A stretch of DNA of 64,000 bases from Cytospora piceicola (Eukaryota; Ascomycota; Sordariomycetes; Diaporthales; Cytosporaceae), in the NCBI GenBank assembly GCA_023375675.1, contig JALQBC010000013.1:124001-188000 (forward strand), in the 5' to 3' direction. A program made the position numbers and the translations under genes. The notes beneath the pieces were generated by a model. The model saw only the letters and a list, made by a program, of their open reading frames with translations. It was not told the origin of the DNA and made no database searches. Shown piece after piece: positions 56,001 through 64,000 of the stretch; the stretch's first letter is position 1, and every line of letters starts with the position of its first letter.

Positions 56001-58829
56001 ATGCTAAGTTCATCCATTGTACGTATAAGTTTGAGAGGACCATCGACACGCTTACAGCACGCACTGCGACATTCCTCTCGAGCGTTTACCAAGAAACCTG
56101 CACCGTCAACCCTGCGCTCTGCGGAGATCCCAACGAATTACTTTGGTCCTGAAGCTCGTGTCCTCGATTTGCCCCCTGGCTACTCGGATAGGTTAAAGGA
56201 CAGATTCAGGGGCAGACCTCAATCCTTCCTTCTCTACAGAAGTGACGGCAGCGACTTGTCGACGCTGCAATATTCCAAAAATCTCGTCGATATCCCTGGC
56301 TCTGGGTACCAAAACCCAATGCTGAACTGGGTCCAGGTCGTGTCCACGCCAACGGCGGACACGCCAGGGGCATGCATCCTGCTTCACTTTGACAACCGGC
56401 GCTACATCTTCGGTCACATCGCCGAGGGGACCCAGCGGTCCATGAACCAGCGGAGGGTCGGACTCAGCAAGTTGGACGAAATCTTTCTGACCGGCCCTGT
56501 CACCTGGAAGAATACTGGCGGTCTCCTTGGCATGATTCTTACTATTGCGGATGTTGTCGCGCTAAAGGGCTTGCCGGATGATAATGCTAAGAAGATGAAG
56601 AAAAAGAAGGACCAAGGGCTGTCCACAGTACCGAGTCTGAAAATACATGGTGCCGAGAACATCAACCAGATGCTTGCCACGGCCAGACGATTCATCTTCA
56701 GAAAAGGCCTGCCGTTAAGGTTACACGAGTTACGGCATGAGCCTCAAGCAGACCAGAAAGAGCTGAGGGAACCCGATTTCGAGGATGCGAACGTCAAAGT
56801 GTGGTCCGTGTCGCTGAAGCCGGAAGGACAGACCAAGTCCCAAGGCCGTAAGAGAAGCCATGACGATATGATCGCCGACGAAAATGGCAAGTCAAGCAAC
56901 ACAAGCCAAAGTGCAGAGGAGTTGGAAACGAATCGGAATATTGTCAAGTCTGTGGTCGATCACATGTTCGACTCGGACTGGGAACTCGATGCCCTTTCAG
57001 AGACTACTCTGCACAAAGTCAAACTCCCTGCCGCTATCTTCGTCAGAGGCGAGGACGGCAAAATAAAGAAGTATGAAGGTCCCATGCCTGGAGGCCCTCT
57101 TCCTGTCCCGAACATCCCAGTTCTCACTCGTACGCCATGGCCAGCTACCAGGATATCATCACTCCCACCGACGTCCCCTTCTACGCAGTCTATATGCTAC
57201 ATCGTCAAGAGCCAGCCTCGGAGAGGGAAGTTCAATGTACAAGAGGCCCAGAGACTCGGAGTGCCCAAATTTGACTACAAGAAGCTTACCGCGGGAGAGA
57301 CGGTCAAGGGCAAGGATGGACTAGACGTGACCCCAGAGATGTGTGTCGGAGAAACAATCGAGGGCCGCGGTTTCGTTGTAGTCGATCTCCCTGATGTCTC
57401 TTACGTTGAGCACTTCCTGGCTCGGGCCGAGTGGACCACCGATTCGTTGATGAGGACCATGGACATCTTTTACTGGATCCTGGGATCTGGTGTGGTGAAC
57501 GACCCAAGGATTCAGGCGTTTATGAAGGATCGTCAGTCTCTGAGACATAGCGTCTTCTCTCCGGAAGCAAGCCCCAACTACGTTGCTATGGAATCCGCAG
57601 CGTCGAACCTGATCAAGAGCCACCGGATAGACCCAGAGAGATTCCCTCTCCCAAAGTACAACAACAAGAGTCAAGGCGAAGACTCAGAAGTCTTCCAGTC
57701 AGCTCGCACAGGCGCAAAGGTGCAATTGGCACCGCGCATTATGTTCCAGGACGAAGAAATCGTGCCCCTCATGGACACCATCGGACCATTAAATGACATG
57801 GACCAGGACGTCGTCAAGATGGCAGACGAGGCCAGGACAAAGCTGTCCGACCCTGCCTTCCTCGCCCACATTGAGGATACCGAGAAGGACATCCCCAACC
57901 GCGACGTCGAGATCATCCCCCTCGGCACCGGCTCCGCTCTCCCCTCCAAATACCGCAACGTCTCCGCGACCATCGTCCGCGTGCCCGGCTCCGGCGCCTA
58001 CCTCTTCGACTGCGGCGAGAACACCCTCGGCCAGCTGCGCCGCATGTACGGTTACGCCGGCGCGGACGAGATCCTCCGCGACCTCAAGGTCATCTGGATC
58101 AGCCACCTGCACGCGGACCACCACCTCGGCACAGCCAGCGTCATCAAGGCGTGGCGAGACGCCACTGCCAACGACCAGAGACCACCCAGGCTGGCCGTCG
58201 CCTCGCACACGAACATGCTCGAGTGGCTGCGCGAGTACGCCGACATCGAGGACTTTGGCTTCGACCGTCTCCGGCTGGTCGAGATCAGGGGTCAGGCGCA
58301 GCGGGAGACCAAGTCGACCCCGTTCATCGCCAACCAGACGCTCGCGCGGGAGATGGGCATCACGCGCATCGACGCGGCGCGCGTGGACCACTGCCACGGC
58401 GCCCTGGCGTGCGTCTTCACGTGGCCGTCGGGGCTGCGCATTGCCTACTCGGGCGACTGCCGGCCCTCGCCGACGTTCGCGGAGATCGGTCGCGACTGCA
58501 CCTTGTTGATCCACGAGAGCACGCTGGACGACGAGCTGAGGGGTGACGCGCTGGTCAAGAAGCATTGTACCATGAGCGAGGCGCTTGGTGTGGCGAGGGA
58601 CATGAGAGCCAGGAGGGTGCTGTTGACGCATTTCTCGCAGAGGTACCCTAAGATCGCGAATGCGTCGAGCAGTAGCGGCGAGGGAGGAGTCAAGGACCAG
58701 GTTGTATTGATGGCCTTCGACCAGATGTGCGTCAAGCTAGGAGACTTCAAGAAGGCGGAGTTGTTCTTGCCCGCGCTGAGGAAGCTGTACGAGGAGGGTG
58801 GCGAGGATGAGCCACCAAAGCTGGATTAA
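56001..58829 (+). CDS. Ribonuclease Z, long form (ELAC2/Trz1)
   Basis: Single exon, 942 residues. The first 30 residues (MLSSSIVRISLRGPSTRLQH) form a basic, acid-free presequence, which suggests mitochondrial plus nuclear forms, as in other fungi. The N-terminal half is the inactive metallo-beta-lactamase-like domain (SFLLYRSDGSD, GGLLGMILTIADV). The catalytic C-terminal half begins near 640 (IIPLGTGSALPSKYRNVSAT) and has the zinc-binding HLHADHHLG (about 703), DHCHGALACVF, YSGDCRPSPTFAEIG, LIHESTLDDE and LTHFSQRY. It cleaves the 3' trailer of precursor tRNAs. The part from 57850 to 58700 is markedly GC-richer than the N-terminal half. All catalytic residues look intact. Confidence 0.95.
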   Translation: MLSSSIVRISLRGPSTRLQHALRHSSRAFTKKPAPSTLRSAEIPTNYFGPEARVLDLPPGYSDRLKDRFRGRPQSFLLYRSDGSDLSTLQYSKNLVDIPGSGYQNPMLNWVQVVSTPTADTPGACILLHFDNRRYIFGHIAEGTQRSMNQRRVGLSKLDEIFLTGPVTWKNTGGLLGMILTIADVVALKGLPDDNAKKMKKKKDQGLSTVPSLKIHGAENINQMLATARRFIFRKGLPLRLHELRHEPQADQKELREPDFEDANVKVWSVSLKPEGQTKSQGRKRSHDDMIADENGKSSNTSQSAEELETNRNIVKSVVDHMFDSDWELDALSETTLHKVKLPAAIFVRGEDGKIKKYEGPMPGGPLPVPNIPVLTRTPWPATRISSLPPTSPSTQSICYIVKSQPRRGKFNVQEAQRLGVPKFDYKKLTAGETVKGKDGLDVTPEMCVGETIEGRGFVVVDLPDVSYVEHFLARAEWTTDSLMRTMDIFYWILGSGVVNDPRIQAFMKDRQSLRHSVFSPEASPNYVAMESAASNLIKSHRIDPERFPLPKYNNKSQGEDSEVFQSARTGAKVQLAPRIMFQDEEIVPLMDTIGPLNDMDQDVVKMADEARTKLSDPAFLAHIEDTEKDIPNRDVEIIPLGTGSALPSKYRNVSATIVRVPGSGAYLFDCGENTLGQLRRMYGYAGADEILRDLKVIWISHLHADHHLGTASVIKAWRDATANDQRPPRLAVASHTNMLEWLREYADIEDFGFDRLRLVEIRGQAQRETKSTPFIANQTLAREMGITRIDAARVDHCHGALACVFTWPSGLRIAYSGDCRPSPTFAEIGRDCTLLIHESTLDDELRGDALVKKHCTMSEALGVARDMRARRVLLTHFSQRYPKIANASSSSGEGGVKDQVVLMAFDQMCVKLGDFKKAELFLPALRKLYEEGGEDEPPKLD

Positions 58830-59218
58830 ATCATGTTCGAGATGGACAATCTCAATATACCCTGTCTCATTAGAACACTCGGGAAAGACAAAATTCATAG
58901 CAATGCAACTCAATATACTGCTTTAATGAATTCCGTCCAATCGTGTTATAGATAGCAACATGGTAGCTTTTTCCTGATTTGACACTGCACATTTAAGATT
59001 TATTACCTCACCCTATATATTAGCATGTAGTCACGGGCTAAAACGTTCATGAGACAAGACATATAGAACAAAACTGTTCAGTTGATATAACCGTTTATAG
59101 TACTGGACGAAAGAAAGAGATTTGTGTTCGGAAAATGAGAGGGGACACTGGTGTGAAAACGAAGGGAGCAGGCATATCATCACAAATGGGGGCCGATGCA
59201 GAACTCACCTGGAGTTCA
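58830..59218. other. Convergent intergenic region
   Basis: 389 bp, AT-rich, between the 3' ends of the tRNase Z gene and the next minus-strand gene. It presumably holds 3' UTRs only. Confidence 0.55.
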
Positions 59219-61793
59219 TCATTCCCCTTTACCTCCCAACCACTCGCTATCCGGCATGACCAGATCGTTGAGCTTTCCCATCTTCACCCTCGACCTCCTC
59301 TCATCCCCTTCCACCGTCTCGCGACTAGGTGCAATCGCCGTCCGGACATCCTCACCGTCCTCACTAACCTCCTCATCCGACATTCCAACCGGGCCACTAC
59401 CGCGGCCGTTCACACAAGGCCGTCCGCGCCAACTGCCTCGCCAGAGCCTCATCGGCATCGATCTGGTCCCGGCGCAGCTGGTAGCGGTGGGCGACACCAG
59501 GGTCCTCGGGGGGGTAGAACCGACCGACTGCGGACACCGAATCCCCAGGCAGGATGGTGGTGGCGGTGGTGGTGGCGTCAACAAAATCCCCTCCCAGACG
59601 CACACCGTCCCCGTACTGGTGGCGCTTTATGCGATCCAGCCCGGCTTGGAACTCCTGGCTGGACAGAGTCGTGTTCGGCGTGCTCGTCACGGAGCGCCTG
59701 GGCGCCGAAGACGAGGAGGAATGATTCTTGCGGTGTCGACTGCCACTGCTGGGAGCACTCGTGCCGTACGTGCTCGGCCACTGTGTCACCTCTGACAACG
59801 ACGTGTCTGCGACCCTTAAGGCACCATGCTGACTCCGACGGTGCTGCGGTTCAGGCACTCGGGGTGGCGTCCTCGGGTTCTCGTACTTGCCATCCATGAA
59901 ACCACCGGTAGCGCCTTGATCCAGGGGCCGAGCATCAGGACCCTGGTGGCGCGGTGATGAGTACGCAGCAGCTGGAACCACGGTGGTCGCGGCAGGAGGG
60001 GGGTGAGCTGCCGTGGGGGCGTCGTTGGAGTATACACTCGACGGGGGAGGATAGAAGACACCGTACGCCCCGCTCCTATTCCTCTCAGCGACGTCCTGCA
60101 ACAAACCAAAGGCCGTGCTCGCGTGATCGTTGGGGTATTTTTGACCCTCAGCCATCCTAGAAGTGGCACCGGCCCTATGAATCGAAGGCAACTGAGGCAC
60201 GGGCGCCGCCCCCTCACTGTTGGGACCTCCACCCCCTCGACCACTCTTGTGCGTGAACTGCGTCGCCAGCGTATGGACACTGACATCCGTCCACAGGCTG
60301 ATCTCGGTACGAGTAGCGGCAGGAACCCAATCGTCGTCGTCGTCATCTTCGCCATCCCGCGGGGCAACATCTTTCCTGAAGTGTAGTGGCGAGGGAACAG
60401 CGGACATGGCCATTTGTGACCTCATAAAGTGGTCCTCGATATCGCCCACTTTCTGGCTGAAGGCAGGATGGGCATGACTGCATACCTCGGCCTTGTCGGC
60501 GGAGGCGCCGACGTCGGTGTAGCGGTCGTACCAGCTCTGGACCTGGTCCTGGAGCCTGTAGGTCGCGTCCGGGTCGGCCTCGTTGAACTCGTCGTTGTAG
60601 TCTGGAAAGGGCTCGATCTCGTTTCCGCCATCGTATCCGCGGCTTTCGTCGACGATATAGGAGTAGTCTTCCCAGGATCCCCGAGAAGTCTGCTGATGGT
60701 TATCAACTGGTGTCGAATCGTTATTATGCCTGCTGGGCTTGATGGTGCTTATTGATCGTGCACTGGTCGAGGATGCGAAGGTCGATGCAGAGACAGTGAA
60801 GGCGGAAGATGAAGAGTGCTTACCTTCAGGGTAATCCTTCTTCCTCGACTCCCGGCCAAACATCTCATCCAACTTCTTATCAATCTCTCCCAGCGCGATC
60901 CGTCTCTGGCTCGTGGTCAACTTCTGACTATCCAGGTCCCGTTCCATACGAACACGCTCTTTCTCCCTCTTCTCATGCGGAGTCCGATGATGATGCCGGT
61001 GATGATGCCGCCCAGCACCCCTCTTCACCACCTTCCGCCGTATACGACGCACATCCCCGGCCATCGCCGCGCTCTCACTCATCAACATCTCCGCAACCTC
61101 CTCGTCAAACCTCTCAATCCACGCATCCACCAGCCTCAAGAGCACAGGTGGTCCCCGCCTCTGAGACCGGCCGCACATCATGGCCCGCAGGTCACACAAG
61201 GCCTGGGCCCGCGCACCCACGCACGCGACGATGCACGCCTCACAGTCGCTCCCCACGCGCGGCAGGACCAGCCCCGGTGGGTAGTCGCCACCGACGATCC
61301 GCCCGAAGACCTCGGGCCCCGTCCACAGGGACAGCAGGCCGTTCATCCTGTCGACGTACTTGCGGACCTCGCCTGGGGAAGTCTCAAGCCTGACGGCCTT
61401 GTCCTTGTCGTACCTAGCCGGGTCCTTGACATACCTCCTCAGCGGGTCCAGCCGGCGTGTGACCTCCTCGGACAAGAGTAGGAACACCCTGTGCACGACC
61501 CAGGGGTTCAGCCCCTTGTGCGCATCGCAGAGGACCGCGCACTGAGGAATGAGGTCCTCGATGGTCAGGCTAAGCTTCTGGTTGGTGTAGACGCTGAGCC
61601 TCTCCAGCCAGTTGTTTGGGCGCTGGAGGGGCCTGGGCAGCTGGGAGACCTGCTCGGATTGCTGGTGCAGCCACTGATGGGAGGGCGAACCGTCGACGGA
61701 GAGCCGAGCCGTGGGAGGGAGGCAGAGGACCCGGGCGAGTAGGTCTATGTCACTGGGGGTGAGTTCGGAGATGTGGCGGTATCGTTTGACCAT
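59219..61793 (-). CDS. Conserved fungal protein of unknown function, His-rich, C-terminus uncertain
   Basis: The main frame runs from ATG 61793 to TAG 59397 (798 residues). The N-terminal third is globular and helical (LTPSDIDLLARVLCLPPTAR, LEDLIPQCAVLCDAHKGLNP-like segments, GLLSLWTGPEVFGRIVGGDY, DCEACIVACVGARAQALCDL). A His-rich stretch (HHHRHHHRTPHEKREKERVR) and a helix (LTTSQRRIALGEIDKKLDEMF) follow; the rest is disordered and ends near YQLRRDQIDADEALARQLAR. Past 59397 another frame is protein-like for about 48 codons to TGA 59219 (RRSRVKMGKLNDLVMPDSEW). A 52-bp intron 59415-59364 (gtgtga..gttag) would join them into an 840-residue protein. A gtaagc at about 60824 suggests another, stop-free intron. 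I do not recognise the family. Confidence 0.7.
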
Positions 61794-62853
61794 CTTGACT
61801 GCGTGTCTGAACAGTGCTGATGTCGGTTCGCTTGATTATGGGATTTCTATTGTTTCCTTCCCTTTATTTTCTCTATAATCTCTTGATGCTCTGCTGGAAA
61901 GACGAGACACGTACTCTTGAGCCTGCAAATGTAAGAGTATCTCGCGATGTAGTCAGTAGCAGACTTAATCTTGATTAGAAGAGGGGAATCTCGTAGAGTC
62001 TATATCAGCATAAAACCTGCAATCTTTCGATCCAGTTCGCCCAAGGCATCAGCAAGACCAACCACTTGTTTTATGTCCCTGACATCTCGAACAATCAACC
62101 TGATCGCGGCAGATCCGTTCTCGAAAGATACTAAAACCCACTGTTCTTTGATGGCACCTCCTTTGATCCATCTTGCCTGGTCTTGGTGTGCATTCTCTGG
62201 GTGAACCATGTCCTTTGTTGTCGCCTATGCCGCGGACTGCTCGGTCTCTAGACAACTGCATTGTCTTAACCTTCAGGGCTGCTATTAGTATAATTCCTTT
62301 CTGTGCTTTTCCGCCTCGAGCATCCACTCCCACAAAGCCTCCTGCTATCAATGGGTGATTCTCGGCTGCTATCGACAGGTCAAGGGGATTTCAGTTTGAT
62401 GTGGTGTCTGTTACCTGCTGTGCAAGTCATCGTTATCGAGTTGTCGCGCGCGTATTCGAGGAAGATAGCGGTCGTTCTGAGGCGGTCCCTGAAATCGATC
62501 GTGCCACGGGGACAGTAGACGAGGTACCAAGTATGTTATCAAGGCATCGCTCAATCCATTGCAAGCATAGCCGTTCCGCCAATTTGAGGATGAGTCGAGG
62601 CTATATAGAGGGCGATGAGCCATCTTCCAAAAATATCGGTGTTCCTGACATTTACGCTCCCGCAGTTCGTCATTTCCGTTCCCTTCCCTTTCCTCCAAAT
62701 AAGAGACCAGACCTATGGTGTCCAAGATGGACAAAAGACGAACTCCTCAACGCGCTCATGCCGACCGCCCCGTACCCCTAACCGTCCCTATCATACCAAG
62801 GGACACCCGAAAATAATTATGCCTAATCGAACAATAAGTGGTATATCCTTCCC
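61794..62853. other. Intergenic region upstream of the unknown gene
   Basis: 1.06 kb between the start of the His-rich protein gene and the 3' end of the LAMMER kinase gene. Short frames only. It should contain the promoter of the former and the 3' UTR of the latter. Confidence 0.55.
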
Positions 62854-64000
62854 TCAGCCATGGACACTACGAGCTGGTGGCAAGCCTTGGCTAACCCGTA
62901 GTCGCTCCATTTTGATCTTGGCGGCCTCAGTGCCGTCGTCTGGATGGGCCGTCTCGTTGAACCATGGATGTTGCAAGGCCTGCTTGGCCGTAATACGGTT
63001 AACGGGATCGTATACAAAGATTTTCTTCAGAAGATCCCTGAAGTTCTTCAAGAAAGGTGTGTTGTTGGGGATAATTTCCTAAGATGATGTTAGCCGTGCG
63101 CACAAGAACAGAGCAGTTGGTTTCGTGCTCGGGACTCACATCCAGCTTTTTCATGGCCTTCACGAAACGTTTCGAAGCTCTCGTCGTTTCGGTTTGTGGA
63201 TAATCCAGCTTGCCCCTTTTGAAGTACCTAGATATGACGTTAGACTTGTTCACAACTACCATCGGGTACTGACATACTTGGAAGCCGGGTTGCCACCATT
63301 CCTTGTCATTTTGTTGACTTGGGTGACAAGGTGACTGTCGATGCGGGACCCCACGACGCTCTCCATCATGGCTAGGTGTTCCAGATTTTCATGAGTCTGG
63401 AATAACGCGTCACCAGTGAAGAACTCGACGAGGATACATCCTATACTCCAAATGTCGCAAGGGAAAGACCATCCCAGGCCGAGGATGATCTCAGGTGCTC
63501 GATAATGTCGGGTAGATACCACGGAGGAGTGGTATTCGTCTTGGAACGTTGCAGATCCAAAATCGATCAGACGAATCTCTGTATCCAGAAGGACCCGTCG
63601 TTGCGTCGCATTGCGGTTGACTTGTAGCGACGAAGAGGGAATCTTCCGGTTGTACGTGAAAGTCTGGTAAGCACTGTCGTAAAGCAAGATGTTCTCCGGC
63701 TTCAGATCAGTGTGTATCAAGTTGAGATCGTGAAGGACTGTCAACACCTGTCAGCAAATCTTTTCCCCTGCGATTAGAAACCTGAAAACTTACAAGCAAC
63801 GCTCGTGAAAAGCTGTCTCGCAAAGTTCTGGATCTGGCTGTTCGGGAAAGGAACAAACGAGTTGCCCTTCAAGAAATCGAACACACTTTGGCCCAGTAAA
63901 TCCATAACGATGCAGATGTGACCCCTGTAGTCAAAGCAATCGCGGAGATGAATACATCGATTCCGGTTCTCGGCGTCATTGGCTTTCAGCGTGGCAAGTA
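62854..64000 (-). CDS. LAMMER (Clk/Kns1/Lkh1) dual-specificity protein kinase, 3' part
   Basis: Partial: the gene enters from beyond 64000. Exons seen are >64000-63794, 63737-63279, 63227-63140 and 63078-62854, with introns of 56, 51 and 61 bp. The fragment starts in the N-lobe ([20 protein letters not shown]), then has [11 protein letters not shown] (catalytic loop), LIDFGSATF (DFG), [20 protein letters not shown], and the defining [11 protein letters not shown], a LAMMER motif. It finishes with [20 protein letters not shown] and a short tail ending ARSVHG. These kinases phosphorylate SR splicing factors and, in fungi, control growth and morphology. The missing N-terminus is expected to be long and basic; glycine loop and catalytic lysine lie outside the window. 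Confidence 0.94.

Noticed and set aside
1..64000. tRNA, rRNA, CRISPR arrays, intact transposons or biosynthetic clusters
   Set aside because: I looked for B-box-like tRNA sequences, regularly spaced repeats, transposase or reverse transcriptase motifs and PKS/NRPS domains and saw none. A tRNAscan, Infernal or repeat-library search would be decisive.

Overview
This is a 64 kb piece of nuclear chromosome from a filamentous ascomycete (Pezizomycotina, most likely a sordariomycete). The evidence is consistent: introns of about 47-84 bp with GT..AG ends and ctaac/ctgac-like branch sites, GC-rich third codon positions, a DUF7137 secreted protein, a Zn2Cys6 regulator, an INSIG protein, a LAMMER kinase, and intergenic clusters of TACCTAGGTA-type palindromes. 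Nearly all genes are single-copy housekeeping genes. There is no rRNA, tRNA, CRISPR array, intact transposon or secondary-metabolite cluster that I can see.

Layout. 0-2.3 kb is gene-free with satellites and palindromes. 2.3-17.3 kb holds a DUF7137 surface protein, a CDK11-type kinase, the complex I assembly methyltransferase NDUFAF7, a Ptm1-type Golgi seven-TM protein, the U-box cyclophilin PPIL2, a Zn2Cys6 regulator and KTI12. 19-20.6 kb holds an orphan reading frame broken by one in-frame TAG and overlapped by an antisense frame. 20.9-27.9 kb is a divergent pair: a mitochondrial PPR protein and DNA polymerase alpha (POL1), with three CGCGT cores in the shared promoter. 29.5-34.4 kb is eIF4G. 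37.4-44.4 kb is a head-to-head pair for mRNA biogenesis: the Aquarius helicase and THO subunit 1. 45.0-46.6 kb is a RING/LON protein whose last small exon appears to carry a CaaX box. 46.6-52.2 kb is a 5.5 kb gene desert with a 43-nt poly(A) run and a decayed 3'-5' exonuclease pseudogene. 52.2-64 kb holds INSIG, the WD40 ribosome factor MAK11, long-form tRNase Z, a conserved His-rich protein of unknown function, and the 3' part of a LAMMER kinase that runs off the end.

By function, most genes serve gene expression: transcription and splicing (CDK11, PPIL2, Aquarius, LAMMER kinase), mRNA export (THOC1), tRNA maturation and modification (TRZ1, KTI12), ribosome assembly (MAK11) and translation initiation (eIF4G). 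NDUFAF7 and the PPR protein are mitochondrial, INSIG is a sterol-sensing/ER protein, and POL1 is for replication. I found no convincing new multi-gene system. The best leads are the CaaX-bearing alternative end of the RING/LON gene, the exonuclease pseudogene, the MCB-like POL1 promoter, the TAG-interrupted orphan with antisense overlap, and stop-free introns of length 3n in eIF4G. All exon boundaries were read by eye from splice signals and protein continuity.
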